The notes: generated by a model from the letters alone, not told the origin. A stretch of DNA of 57,378 nt from Candidatus Omnitrophota bacterium (GCA_028692655.1 JAQUWY010000009.1:1-57378); one strand, 5' to 3'. Shown: positions 27,001-42,000, counted from the stretch's first letter. A program made the numbers and translations.

Positions 27001-30000
27001 TGTCTTTTCCGCTTTATATTGATGAGTTTGGCGGTGTCTTTATATTAAAAGAACATGATTTGCATACAGCCAAAAAAACTAATAATGATCCGAAAAGAGA
27101 AATGCTGCCATTTATGCTCTTTACCGACAGGGCTAACATAGCCGAGATACGCTATATCAATAGGCAAGAAGCGCCGGATTTAGGAATTGACCCTGATTTG
27201 GCAAAAAGATTTTATTTAGTTAAGTTAACAGCGATTTATCAAAAGAGTGAATTAACCGTTAAGGACCACAAAAAGGCACGCAGCGCGCAGTTAGTTATAG
27301 ATGTATTTTTACGAATATACGATCCGCACATGTTTAACCGTACTTATATCGAAGGTATCCCTATATATTTTGACCACGATGCGGCTTTAGAAGGGGCGTG
27401 GTTTACTCAAGATATTGAGCGATTCGCTCCCTGTTTTGAAGGCCATGTCAGATTATGGCAGTCCAGTGAATTAATAAAGGATTTTGATATCAACCAATAT
27501 GATATATATACTATTGTTGAAACAATCAGGTATATACGCTCTATCTCTGGTTTCATGGATTTGGCAAAGCGTATAGGGTATTCTTCCCGGCCCGGAGATT
27601 GGCTTATAAAACGATCGGAGATTATTGGAACTTGCAACGAGCTTGATACTATTCTTAAAGAAAATCAGGCGACATTGTATGATGATGTGCAATATGTTTT
27701 ATATCGCCTTACGGGTGTGGTTGTGCAATTGCATAATGAAGCGGCAAGCCTTGACAACGGCGGCTCTTCGCATTCTATTACCGCCAAGGGAATGTTTAAG
27801 GCGGCGAACAAGTATCCTAAATATGCGCAGGAGTTTATATATATAGGAAAAAAGCTTGTAGAAATAGTTAAAACGGCTCAAGACCGGGGATGGATTCAGT
27901 ATCGCGGCCCGCCGCAGAATTTTATAATTGCCCAGCGTAATGATGACGGTAGTGTTATTTGGAATATTATTCCTGACCAAATTCTTCAAATACTGGCCAA
28001 CCCCGAAGATGCTGAATATATAATTTTTCAAATTAGTCTCCATGAGTCTCAAAAGACCGAAGAAGAAGCGCTTAAGGAACAGGCAGAAAGCTTTGAACAT
28101 GAACCTTATTCGGTTATGCAAGGTGAAGAAAGGTGTTTTGTAGCTCAAGCTGTTTACAAGCTTACACAAAAATTATATCAAAGGAATGAACGGATTTTCA
28201 TTGTCATCGGTGGCAGCGGAACTTGGGCCGGTAAACTGTTTAAACTTATGTGGCAAGCTCTTTACCCGGATGAAAAAATCCATATGGTTTGGCGTGATGA
28301 CCCTAATTGCGAAGAAGAGTTAAATAGATTACGGCAGAATGAGGGGGCGGGAGCCGAGGTTATGATTTTTGATGACGGGTTAGTTCTAATGGACGATGCG
28401 TCTGTTGACGGTATAGCTTTAGGAAGTTTATCTTTTGAACTTTCTCAAAAGCTGGATATTCCGCAAGAAAACATTTCTTTTGCGGCCATTTTTGTTTCAG
28501 AATATATGAAAGATATCGTTGTTTATGGCGATATATATGAAGGAATGAAGCTTAGCCAATTAACTCCGGTTTGGCATCTTATACGGGTTACAGCGGAGAA
28601 TTGGGGAGCGACTAACCTTAGCCAAGAAACGGTATTCGCTGTATTTAAGTTAGCTTGTTTAAAATATGACGAGGCGGAGTCTATCATTAATTTGATAGAG
28701 AACAATGCGCAACAGGGTGAGTGTAAGCAGAATTTGCGAATGATAGAGGAGAAATATTTATCTTTGCCGCACAAGCTTACTAAAGATTTTAGGCGTATGA
28801 CTGCTGAAATGATAGCTGAACTTTATCAAAAAAGACAGCATTCTGTTCCAGTTAAAACTTTAAACCGGCTTATGAGTTCGGCCGATCCTTACATTCGCCG
28901 GCAGATGTTAGCGGCGTTTATTACATCTCGAAAGCCAATTAAGAGGGTGTGGTCTCGGTGGGAGGAGTTGATTGAGCATAAGAATCAGCAAACAGAGATC
29001 CTTTCTCAAACAGCTTTCGGGCCGTTTATTGTTGATAATTCATCGGTTGGCGATGATTCGAGCTGTATGAATATACGGATAAACCATCCGAGCCAGGAAG
29101 GCACTTTCGCTTATTTTAAGCTCAGCTTTTCTCCGGATGGATCTAGTATTAAAGAAAAAGTAGGCTGCGGCATTGGAGAAGTTCAGGGCGCTGTCCAAAA
29201 AATTTATGAGTTCGAATTGTCATACTATACTACTCGTAGGCTTGAAAACGAATATGTTGCTGCGCGATTTGCTGAATTTTTGGCAATTGTAGTTCTATGG
29301 TTTAAGGAAGCCGGCTTGCCTATTGTTTTAGAAAAAAAGGCTGATTCTCTCGACAACGGCGGCCGACAAGATTCGGATTTTTCACCAAGCAAGAGGCTGC
29401 CTGAAAATTTGAAATCTGCATCGCCTGCCGGAATGAATATTGGCTTAGAGCCCGGCATTCTTGAACAATATCTTATAAGGTGGGCTCAGAAGCAGATAAA
29501 TAGGCCCGTTGATGAATCTACCTGGGAAAAATTCACGCAATTCATGTTTCAGGCTGATCCTATAGAACGGGCAGCCAAAAAAATGGCAAAATATATAGCC
29601 TTTAACCCCAATCCAGAGGTAGGAGGAAATTTGTTAACAGCGCTTGAGCATATTTTAAGTAAGATGTTAATAAGAAACCAAAGTATTATTGTTAATCCTG
29701 TTCAGGAACTATTGCAGTTGACTTATGATTATGCTTTACGCTACGCGGAGCCTAAAGAACAGATTGCCGCGCGAAGAGAATTTCTTAAAACAACGATGGG
29801 GGTGGTTGCCGGAGCCGCTCTACCGCCGAACCCGCTTACCTTACGGGCGAATCCTATTTCTTCTATTCCGGCAGCAAGCTGTAAGGTAAATGATCTTTTT
29901 AGAGCTAAATATGATCTTGAAAGCGCAGTATACGGCATAAAAGATCAATTGAAGTCACTTGGTTTTAACTGCGGGCTTCATTCTATTACTCACAAAATAT

Positions 30001-33000
30001 TAAAACGTCCGATGGTCTTTAAACTTTGTGCTGTTGATAAAATAGGAGACAAAAGGCTTCTCGACGCATGGACGTGGCCGCCAGATAAAATAAGGGCTAT
30101 ATCAAGCGAATTATGGGGGATTTATTCAAAGGCCACTAAGCTCGTGTCTGCTATTCGCTCTGTGCCTTTTGATGCTATTAACCGGTGCCTTTCTCTTTCT
30201 TCAAAAAATGGAAGCAACGCTGCTTCAGGGGATTTTATAGGGCTATTAGAAGATATGGCTGATAATAACCCCAATGTTTTAAGAAGTATGCTTAGAGAAA
30301 GAGAGGAAAGGCTTAGGCAGTTAGAAGATTTGTACAGGTCTTTTATGGATGCCCATGATGCGTCACCAATGGCTGATTTTAGGCAATCGCCGGTTGATGG
30401 CGGGGTTTTGCGACACCTGCTCCCTCTAAGAGAGGAAATTAATTTGCTTAGAAGAAAAATAGAAAGCCGGGCCAAGAGCGTTTCTTTTTCCGCTGGCGAT
30501 ACTCTGGCGGATAGAAGCTGTAGAGTTGAATTAGATACCGTTGTTGGAATCTTCTCGGGACATAGAGACGGGGCAAAAGCAGGAAAAGACTTTACTGTTT
30601 ATGATTACCTTAGGCGGCCAAACTGTCTTGGTAAGTCGTTGGCTGAGGCTGAAGCTGAACTTAGAAAATTAATAAAAGAAGGATACTTGAGCCGTCATCC
30701 AAGATATGAAGCCTATTATTTAAGAAAAAAAGCCGATTTTACTAATTTGTCAAATTCCCTCGACAACGGCGGCTCCTCGCCGGTCTCAAAGAAGTCTATG
30801 GCCTATGGACTATCGACTATTGACTCTCCAGGGTCCAGCTCCGTTAGAGATACGGAAAGTAACGAATCGGCAACCTCTAACGGGGCTAGTTCAACGGCAG
30901 ATTCTTTATTACATAATGTAGCGATGGCGGCTAAATTTCGGTTATCATTTGCTATCTTGTTTAGTTTACTTTTAGGTGCGGTTGGTCTTAATCTTATGGT
31001 TTTAAATTGGTTGATACTAGCTTTATTAATGGTGGATTCTTTTGCTCTTTTATTAGATATTTTTATTTACAGCACAAGGCTTTTTATTGCTCCAAAGAAA
31101 ATAGTTTTAGAGCAAGATTTAGTTGATCAAATATTCAGACAAGTAAAAGATGATTTTCCGCAAGCTCATTCCCAAGATAATATATTAGAGCTCTCTGGGT
31201 TACTTATAGCTCAAAGAAGTTATTTTAATAGTTTTTATGCTACAGAGAGCAAAGGTGTTGAAAGTGAAGCTTTGTTTGGCATAACAACACCTCATGCATT
31301 ATTGATACTTGGGCGTAAACAGCGTGATAAAAATCATATGCTTTGGCATTCTCATCCTATATCATATGAAATCAAGTCAGAAGAACGTTTGCTAATAAAA
31401 AAATATGCTAGTCCGTCGAACGATGATTTAGCTACTCTTAAGAAATTCTTAACTTTTACCATTGTAACTGTTGCCACAGGAATGGTAAATGGCCTATCTA
31501 TGAATGTAATTTTTGCAGTACAACCTAGTTGGATAAGTGTATTTTTTGGTGCCAATGAGTATTGGGGATGGAAATATATACCCATTGAAATTGTCAGCAA
31601 CAAACAGTTGTTATCTATTGAGGAAATACAACAAAGATGGGGAAGCGCCATGTGTTTAAGCTTAAAGCTGCATATGTTACAGTCTGATAATCCAAAAGTG
31701 GCAGGAAAGCACTACCCTATAGAAGAATTGTTGTATTATTTCGCGCAAGTGCTTGATAAAAAAGGAAAGAATACTTTCCCTTCTTCTAATGATCTTAGGG
31801 CTAGCTCGCCATTTCTCGACAACGGCGGCTCCTCGCCGGCACGCGATATGCGATATACGAAATACGGAATACGAAATAATGCCTGTCCTGAGCGAGCGGT
31901 AGCGAGTCGAAGGGCCAGCTCCCCGGAAAATAATCAGGGTGTTTTCCAAAAAAAACCAGTATATGAATACGCGGTGGATTGGATATGTAGAAAACTAGAA
32001 GTTTACGGTACTTGCTCGCCACAAGAAGCTGAGGATATAGCGAGAGCAATCAAAGAGGGTTCAGAGAATGAAGCATGCTCCAGGCTTGAACAGTTTGGAG
32101 TTCCAAGGTTAGGAGGAAGTTTTAATTGGATAATAGATCCGGTAAGCCAAAGAATAAGGTTTCAGCCGGTTTATGAAGCTGCAAAGTCAGGCGTTAAAGT
32201 TGAGGCGAGAGTAGTAGGGTTTAAATATCAGATGAGCAATAAGCTTTTTTTGATAAAAGTTGTAGATGACGAGCGGAAAAGACATGCGAAATGGGTGGAG
32301 CTTATGCCCAATTTTGTCAGTCACCAGGTAGCGTGTGCGCACTTTGAAGAGAATGATGTGGTAATGTTGTTTCCAACAGTTGTTGATCTTAAGTTTGGCA
32401 AAATGAAAGTGATGTGGAGTGTAGCTCAAGGTCAAGATTCGCGGGCTAGTTCGTCTCTTGGTGAGAGCGGATGTTCGCTGGAACCTTTCGACAACGGCGG
32501 CTCCTCGCCGGCACGCGATATGCGATATACGAAATACGGAATACGAAATAACGCCAGCTCGCCAAGCCTCGACAACGGCGGTTCTTCACCGGCACCACAA
32601 AACATAAACGGTCAGCCGTCATTGCCGAGTGTGGAAATGGTTTATGAGCTTAAAGAGAGAATTCATTTAAGATTAGCAAGCGTAATAGCCAAGTATGCTA
32701 ATATTATAGATCGAGATTTGGGGATTACTCTTACGATAACAAAATTGCCTGATGAGGGATTTGCATATGCAACGAGTATAAATCATATTATGATGCTGGG
32801 CATTAGAGAAGGAGACAGATTACGACTGGAAGCAGAATCATCCGGGGGTAATCTTGGCTATGAGACTGATAGAACTGTTTTTACTAAAGCCTTGGATATT
32901 ATGAAGAGACTTATTAATGATTATGAAGCCTTACATAGACCCGGTAAAGGAACCTACCTGGATGAGATAATAGATCTCAAAATAGAGATTGAAAAAAAGA

Positions 33001-36000
33001 ATTACGAACGGCGTAAATTTACTACTTCCGAAAGAGGCCTGCATTCGCGTCCTTCAGCTGATTTGAGCGATATTGCTAGAAATAATCCTCGGGCCGAAAT
33101 ATGGATAGTATTACCGGTTCAAATGCAAATCCCAGGAAGCATATTCAATTTTAGAGATTCAATAGGCCCTGGCCTTGAAGTAGAGTTTATGATAAGGACA
33201 AAACCCGGGAATAAACCATTAACCGGAGAGGAGATTGAAGATATTTTCCAAGCTATAGAAGCAGTATTTATAAGAGACAAGGAATTTACAGAGCAGGATA
33301 AGGGTGGTTCTGACTTAGCGGCTGGCGAACCACTTAGCCCGTTTAGAAAAAATATTTTAAAGACGCTGCGAGTTGCCCTAAGGCCTTTTTATGGGGTGTT
33401 TCCTAAGATTAAAAATGTTGATGAGCATATAGATATATTCCGTCAAAGGTTACGGGAGTCGGATATCCCATTATTATTGCTGGATTACTTTGCGAAGACC
33501 GGCCGCATTCGGGCCGGGCCAAGGTGGCTTAAGGGAGTATTCAAATGTTTAGGCATTCAGGCTTTTAATTATCACGGTTGGATAATTATTGACCCTGCCA
33601 TATTAAATAACCCTCAAACTTTTCAAAAAGTGCTTATCCATGAAATAGGCGCTATTTTTGGCCTGCATCATTTAATTAATAATCTTTTAGAAAAAATGAT
33701 TACTGGAGAGGCTGCCAGCTATAATATCGAAGATATAAAAATAGCCATAAGTTTTGTAGAAAGGCGAGGCAGAATTGGTAAATCTATTGATTTGGCCGAG
33801 AGGGTTGAAAGAGGCCAAGAAAACTTTGATTCAAGATTGGGGGTAAATTATGAAATTGAGCCTATCTCAGATGATTTAATGAATAAATTGCCCGGGATGA
33901 CAAGGGGTGAACGTATGCTGGCAATAATAGATGAAAGAGGCTTTGAGTATCCGAACCATGTAAGAATAAAGTCAGGCATTAAAAGTTCTACATTTTCCAG
34001 CATGATAAATAGCGACCGTATTCCGCTTCCCCGCAATTTATATGCTGTATCAAAAGTTTTGAAAGTAGATCCTATTCTCATAGTAGAAGGAGAGCCTTGG
34101 CCTGTGGTTAGAGAGAAGATAGATGATGCCCGAAAATTAATATTGCACAGATTGCGAAGGGGTATGACGCAGATTGAACTTGCGCTGGCACTGGAAAAAG
34201 AAGGATTGATGTTTGATGTAAAGGAGGAAAAGGCTAAAAGAAGCACTATTGCCCAGTGGGAAAGAGGCAATAGGCCCTCCCAGGAAGCGAGAAGGCTAAT
34301 CAGAAGGTTTTTTAATGATGACGAAATTTTTATTACTCCGGGTGAAAAAAAACCTAAAAGTATTAAACCCCTCCGTGTTAAAAAACTTCATAAGCTGCCC
34401 CAAGCGCCTGTGCCTATTGAAACGCCTATACCGGCGAGAGCCCCTATCGCGGAGCAACCCGTAAACACTATTGCTAAAAAATCCGCAGAAAATCTGCCTC
34501 AGAAACTTTCCGAAGAAAGGAAACCGGAAAAGAAAGAAAAGAAAAAACCTGATTCAAGGATAGAGGCTCTGTACGAGAAAGCAAAAAAATGCCTTCGGGA
34601 TAGAGATTTTAAGGGAGCGATAGAAGCTGCTGACCAAGCTCTGGCGATAGATAAAGAACTTAGATATATCGCTATAATTAAAGCCCGTGCTTTGATTAAT
34701 ATAAAAGGCCACGGAGAAGCAGAACGCAGGGAAGAAGCAGAGCGTATTCTCAATTGTGTGATTGATGATCTTGACGGAAAACGTAATCATAAAAAAGAAT
34801 TTGATAATCCTTATGACGCCAAAGACTATGCCGATGCGGAATTAACACTGAAGGGTATGGGATATCTATCCGATATCCAAGCCGGTGCAACGGGGATGAC
34901 GCCTAAAGATAAAATCCATACAGCTGCGTCTTCAGATTTAGAGGCATCACTAAATTCCTGTATGGATGAGTTAGAAGGTGCTGTGGAAAAAGAGGACGCG
35001 CAACGTGTAGGAGGGTTATTGGCTAAAGTAGCTGCGATAATGCATGAGAAAAAAGAAAAAGAAGGCCCCTTTACACTTTCCTTGATGCACAGGTTAACAA
35101 TGGAAAAAGCAGGCAAATTTCTAAAAGAAAGAAGAAAACACCTTCAAGAAGGCAATAATTTGCGTAAGAAAGATATCCGCGCCTCTTCACCGGAATCTTT
35201 CGATAATGGCGGTTTTTCTGGCAATAGCCTTAGCTTGCCGGCAAATATTTACAAATTAGGTCAGAGAGCAATGCTAAACTTACCTCCGGAGTGTTTTGGT
35301 GATACAGAAATTCCTGTATTTGAAAATAAAATTGGAAGGGCAAAAAATCCTCATGAAGCGCTTGTAAGCAGTATTGGAATTTGTTTTCTGGTCGCTGCTT
35401 TTAATAATACAACAAATGAACGAGTGCTTATTCATTTCAGGGGAATTGTGCCGGAAGGGAGCAATCCAGGGCAATTTACGGAGGAGTTATTGACACCTAT
35501 ATTAAACCCTGATTGGACTCGAGTAATAATAAAACATAGAACACCCAGTAGATATGCGAAATTAGGCATAACTGCGAAATCAGTACAGGATTTTATTTCT
35601 AGCCATAGAATTAGAGAAATTCCTGAAATAACTGTATTCCCGCAATCTCCCACAGTAACGGTTGTGTTGAACAGCCTGGGGATACTAGAGGTATATTCTT
35701 CACCTGGTGTCCATTCTGAATATCGGGCAACAAAATCGTTACAACCCGGTACGTATTGTTTTATGCCTATTTCTCGGCAAATGAGAGACGGCGGCTCTTC
35801 GCCGGCCTCAAAGAAGTCTAATAGGACCGGCATTTTAACCCCAGGGGTTAAAATGGGTGCTGATACGGGAAGGGGAAAAGGGGACAGCGGCCATTTAACG
35901 CCAGTGGCAGGAAACACAGTGCCGGATGCGGATCAGGCGGAGGCTGTGGAGTCTGGTTCGCCGCGTGGCAAAGATAAAGAAGAGCCTGTACCTAATTTAA

Positions 36001-39000
36001 AAAAAGAAGTATTGGTATCGCGTGTAACTACCGTTCGCAGGGCGAATATCATTCTAGACTACGGTTTTTATTTGCCCGCTGTGGACTTTTCTCTTAGTAT
36101 GTGGTCTTACGGAGGCGACCTTTGTATCGAAGACGGAAGTTGCAGGAAATCGTTAGCTTATGAGGAATGGGAACAATGGGTTGATCAACAAACACAGGGA
36201 AAAGAAGGGGAGAAAATAGTTTTAGCTTTCAGAATTCCGCAAAGTTGGATTCTGAACCCGGAACACCCCACCACTATTGTTTTATCAGAAAACGCCAAAA
36301 CAGACAGCCTGCCCTGGGAATTATTCCATACTCTTATCCGGGAAGGAATAAAATCCCAAGGTGTTGGTTACAAATATTTAGCGTTTAAACTGGGTGATCT
36401 TTTACGGAGAGGTAAGTTGGGACATATACCAGTTTCGTGTATAGATGTTGAAAAAACTATAGAATTCAACAGTGTTATCTATGGAGAAAGATTCTTGAAC
36501 CTTCCTATCGGGCTGAAGCTGAATAGCATGCGAAAAAGAGATCTTTCCAAAACAAAACCAGAATCACCTCCTGCCAAACAACCGGCAATCCCCAAAAAGC
36601 CCGGTAATCGGCCCCCGACAGGAAGGCACAACTATATGCCTGAAGAGGAAGAGTCGAACGTCACGCCGAACGGGGAAGGATTTGCGGGTATGAAGGGAGG
36701 AGAAAAACGCCTGCCGAAACGGGAAGAGCCGTTCGAAAAACCAGACGAAAAAATAGAACTGTCCCCTAATACTCGATGGAAAAACTGTTTGTTTAACCTT
36801 GAAAGATGCAAGGACGAGTTTGAAAAATTCTGCTTAAATCCAGAGGCCGTTAACATCTGGCGCCTCAGGGCATCTATAGAAGCGCTGGAGAGGGAGGATC
36901 GTGAGGCTTTTGACAGATTCGCAAACGGTACTGACTTTACAATGCATGATGATGGAAAAGGAAGCAAATATATGTCAGTCAGCCCGCTGCATGGCCTTTT
37001 AACTAATAGTTACGATTCCAGTTACGCGCCGGTTTACGAACTATGGGAACCGCTTCATACATTTGACGATGGTTCTTTGCTTACGGCGAATGAAGATTTG
37101 TCATTGAAGGTATTAGAATATTCAGCTCAACATGAATTAATTGCCCATGGAACTGCGAATAAGCCCGGTAGCTTCATTCGAAAATTGTATATGTGTTCTC
37201 ATCACTGGGCTCTTCTTAATATTATAATTCAGGGAGAGCTGAGTCGCGGAGACGCCGGGATCTTGGATACCAATAAATACGCCGGTTTAAAGCCCGCCTA
37301 TTATGGGCCTTATTACATAATATTTAAAAATGATACCCCTTTTAACCGACTGTGGAATGGTGATTCGTTGGGATACATGATTCCGGAAGAATATCATGCC
37401 ATATATCTTGTTCCGAACGATAAAGCAAAATTGTTTTTACAGAAAGGCCTTGAGGAAGCTGTTAAATTTTCTTTTGTAACCCGCGATAAAGCCGAAAAGC
37501 GATTTGCGAAAGTTATGACATACGCCGAATTTCTGGACAACCCTCAAAAAGTTGAATTGATGGTAACACCTGCATCTGTCCGAGGGGAGACTGGGGAAGA
37601 AGCTAAATTATTCCAAGGCAAGGCGGCGGCTGAGCAAAAGGCTACGAACGAAGAGCCTGCTACGGACAAAGGACGAGAGGAAGTCCACGATCCACAGTCC
37701 ACGATCCACCGGAGGAGTACGGAGGACGATGAAGCAAGGGAGGCTTCCCGGCAGAACGCGCTGAATATTATAAACGAATTGCTTCGAATGCTTCACAAAC
37801 CTATTTTTGATTCAATTTTCCGGGAAATTGAATATAGAAAGAAAGGTTTTGTGGAGCAACTCTTTTCGGCCCGTGAAAAGCTAAGAATGCGCGAGGGTGG
37901 AGCCACTCATATTCTTGCCTATTTACATGTCAGTTTCACTTGTGCAATTGAGAGGTTAAACAAACGACTTGATAATACTGAGAACGCCGTAAAAATAAGC
38001 CCATTCCGGCAAGAGGCACTAAGAGGATTCTGGAATGAGATGATTGACAAGTACTGGGAACTAATGAGTGAGGCAGCCAGGGCGGAGAAAAAAGATTTAT
38101 TTCGGGCGATTGATTTAGCTGCTCCATCAAGGATTGCCTTTCCGGACAGTCGCCGCTATCTCATACCGCCTGCGGATGGCCCGAATATCCTGCCGGATGA
38201 GGATGGACTCGCTAATCCTACAGGAGGAGAAAGGCGCCTGCCGGAACAGAGAGAGCCGTCCGGAAAACCAGACGAAAAAACAGAACCATCTTCATTATCT
38301 TGGAAGACGGCGGGCACAAGCTGGAAAAGCCTTTTAGTAACGCCTTTGGCTGAACCGAAAGAGCCCCAGGGCCCGCATAAATTTACGCCGGAATGGTTGA
38401 ATCTCGAAGCAGAAAATTTCGAAATAAATGGTATAGATTTAAAAGAATTTACCAGAGACAGAGAAGTGGTTATTTTAGGTTTTACGGCGGAAGAATTCGG
38501 GATGATATACAAACTATGCCCCGGGGCTTCCGCTTATCATCTTGTTAATGATGTGCTGCAAATAGTTTCTGCCGAGACAGAAATGATATGGAATGATTAT
38601 CCCGAAGAAATTAAAAAACGCATCAAAGTCTACAATATCGATGCCGAGAATATTTATAAATACATTCCGCCTGGTTCTGCCAGTTTCGTAAGGGCAAGTG
38701 GAATTTTCTACGGCATTCGTGGCAATGAGAACAAAAATAGAAAAATGTTGAGAGTCATAAAAGATGTTACTGCGCCACAGGGGTTGATAGTTATTAGATA
38801 TTCGATGTCTTCTGAGTCCGGATATGACGAAAGAGAACACCGCTTGCTATCTAAAGAACTTGAGAAAGAAAAACCGGTCATGCTCAATAGCCACTTTCCC
38901 TATATAATCTTTATAAATCCAAGAAAAATGGGACAGACACCTTTTTTTGACAGAAAAGAAAGCTTCGACAATGGCGGTTCTTCATCCAGCTCGCCGGATT

Positions 39001-42000
39001 CTTTCGACAATGGCGGGAATCTTTCGAGGCCTGAAGAGCCTTTTATTACACCGTACTGGGAGCGGCTGTTAAAGGTAAAGAAGAAGATTCAGCAAACTTA
39101 TCCGGATTGGAGATACGAGATAGAATTGCTGGATGAGGCATTGCATTCTAAAGATCCGGAGGATTTATTTATTTCAGTCGGTCTTTCGTGGCGCGCAATC
39201 AGGTACAGAGAACTAAACCCAATCGACATAACCCGGGATCATGAGAGGCTTAAGGCGCCGCTTGCGGCAGTCTTTACCGAGATAGGGCATCGTCTGGATG
39301 GAGGCTTAGGCCAATATCATGAAGATGCTGACCGCAGAATGGCTTGTGTTGTGATTCACAGGCTAGAAACGCTTTTATCCGAAAAAGGAGAGTTTGAAAA
39401 GGAGTATAAAGATTTCCTTGATGTGCTGTCGTCTATGCGGTACGCATTCGATCGAAATCGCAGCGATTTTATGAATCTGCAAATCGTGGTAAGTAACCCG
39501 ATTTGGATTACTTATGACGAATTTTGCACAAAGTTTTTTGGATATTATTTAGATCCTCTGTCACAATTGGAACAAATGGCCGGTTCTCAACGAAACAAAA
39601 ACGACCGAATTTTGCAGGAAATAAGGACCGCAGACTTTTTAGCCATTTTGAAAACGGCGGCGGAGGCATTGACCTTTGATATGGAATTTGACTGGAGAAA
39701 CTCCTCCGTCTACTTGCAAATTGTTCGCGCTAAGATAGGACATGTTTGTAGAGAAGCTACGGAGCTGGATACGAAGAAGAAAATTAAGTCTCTCGAAACA
39801 GACCTGGAGCCATATCTCTTGCCGCTTGACATGCAAAGTTTTAAGAAAATCAATCCCCGGATGCTTAGCATGATTAAAGCGCGCATTCAAGACATTCTTT
39901 TTAAGCCGCTGGCTGAGAGTCATATCGAAAGGCTGAATGAGGCTTTTGAATTTATAGAGCACGCGGAACTTATTATTGTGAGTTATGAAGACGAGAACGG
40001 GCAATCCACGGAATTCTATGGCGTATTTCCGCCGATAATGCCGATTATCGAAGCTTTGTGGAAAGCTGCGGTAAAGGTATTTCATTACCTAAGGCTGGCT
40101 TTACGGCAAGCCGAATACCGCGATAAGGAAGCCCTGAGCAAAAATAGGGACAACAAAAAAGGGGGTAGCGACTTTTTTCTTGCCTCAAGCCCTGTCGACA
40201 ACGGCGGTTCGCCTGGCTCTAATTCCGAACACCGAGTATCGAAAATTGATAATCGAACACCCTGTCTTGCCGGTAGGCAGGTGCGAGCTGAAGGTAATGT
40301 CAATCTCGTTAGAGATAGCGTATATTCCTGCATCAAGGATGCCTTATTGTTGCGTAATCGGCGGGATAAGAATAGCTGTTTGTTTGTTAGCGGTATACCT
40401 CTCTCGGAACAAAGAAAAACTGCTGAGGCGTTTATTGATCGTTTCGAAAATGACCCGGAATTACGAAATGAGTATGGAGATATAAGGGAAAAAAGCGTTT
40501 TTATCGATTTAGAGGAATTAACGTCTGAATTAGTGTCTAAATCAGAGGAAGACAAAAGCAAAGAGACTTATTCTTTGGCTAAAAAGATTACTAAGTGGAT
40601 AGAAGAAGATAAGATAATTTTCATATATGGGCATACAGATGATGCGCATCTGTATATGTATAGTTGCATAGAACCTTATTGTCCGTATGAGGGAGATGTA
40701 CCGCATCGTGTAATCATTTTTGCTGAAAAAAAGCCCTCTTGTAATCTAGCCGAAGCGAAAAACTGCATAGTCCAAGATGCTATGAGTTTCTTTGGAAAAT
40801 TTATGTTTGTTCATGCTAATGGCGATAAGGTTAGTGAATATCACCTGGCCGGAAAACGACAAAAATTATACAAAAGCGGCATTATTTTTACGCACCATGA
40901 CCCAGTGGAGATACCGGGTTATATGCAAGATTCTGCAGGAAGAAAGATTCCTGCTGTCCGAGAAAAAAGCGGCAGCGTTACAGAACTTGTGGGGAAAGAA
41001 GAGCTTAATTTAGATGCATTGTCAAAATTTTGCTATGAAAGAGGCACTGACGAGGGTGCTTTTGGAAAACTACGTAAAAAACTCAAAGAAAACAGCCAGC
41101 ATCTACTTAACGGTCTATTGACAGCTTATTTTGAGTTATTTGCTAAATGTCTCTTAGAGTTGCGTGATTGCAGGGTGTGTTCTTGGAGAGATACAGATGT
41201 GGCAGCTGCTTTGTCCGATAGAATATCAGACGGGGATGAAGTCAACAAATGGGATGTTATTCGTATTAGAGATGGGCTGCTTAAGCCAACTTTAGTTAAT
41301 ATCCGTATGTGCAAAGATCTTGACAACATCATAGAAAAGCTGCGAAATGCGGGCGTAGCAGGAGTTGATGATTTTTATCTTAGTGTGGAGAGGATCATAA
41401 GATGCCTGTGTGAACATTTTTCTTATGGCATCTCCTATCATCCGGAAGGGGTGTGGACAATGGTATATGAATCGGATGACTATTATTATGCTATTATGTC
41501 TCGGTCTATATCTGTTGCGGATGTAACATCACTTATGGAGTATCCCGGATTAGAAGAAGAAAGCCTTAATCTTTTTAGAAATTATTCTTTCAGGACACCG
41601 CTTAACGCGTTTGCCTTAGGTGATATTTGGTATGATGTTTACCACAACCCCGAACCGATTATTTATACCTCATCATATAGCTATTGTCCAAAAGAGATGG
41701 CTGTGAAACGTTTTACCGAAGAAAGGCAGGCGATACAAAGGCGCCTTACATATTATCATGCTTATGGACATATACGGCCACAGATAGAAGCAGAAACGCT
41801 AAAAGATCCCGAAAGCGTTTTACCGGTTAATCCGACAGATTCGGAAGTGTTTCAAAAAGCTGCTGGATTTCTAAATCTAGATGAAACCGATACTTTTATA
41901 GATTTTGGTGGCGGATCAGGAGATTTTCTTGTATTTTTAAGAAACAACAACATCTTGCCGGAGAAATATTTAGTAGTTGATTATTCTCTTCCAAGAGTAA

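Larger units (their letters stand above)
31830..32483 (+). other. Module: repeat linker plus about 170-residue unrecognised domain
   Basis: The first 33 residues are translated intergenic-type repeats (see 31841-31914). The remainder has a helical N-terminus and a beta-rich C-terminus ([20 protein letters not shown]). No family recognised. Confidence 0.35.
35796..38960 (+). other. Module: long composite region with duplicated linker and a possible Rossmann domain
   Basis: About 1,055 residues without a full SLDNGG. It appears to be three parts joined by two copies of a ~40-residue Lys/Glu/Pro linker (36666-36790 and 38196-38310). Part 1 (36000-36500) is unrecognised. Part 2 (36800-38150) is unrecognised and contains [16 protein letters not shown]. 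Part 3 (38400-38930) starts with [14 protein letters not shown] and may be methyltransferase-like. A short direct repeat is translated as VHDPQSTIH at 37683-37709. Confidence 0.35.
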
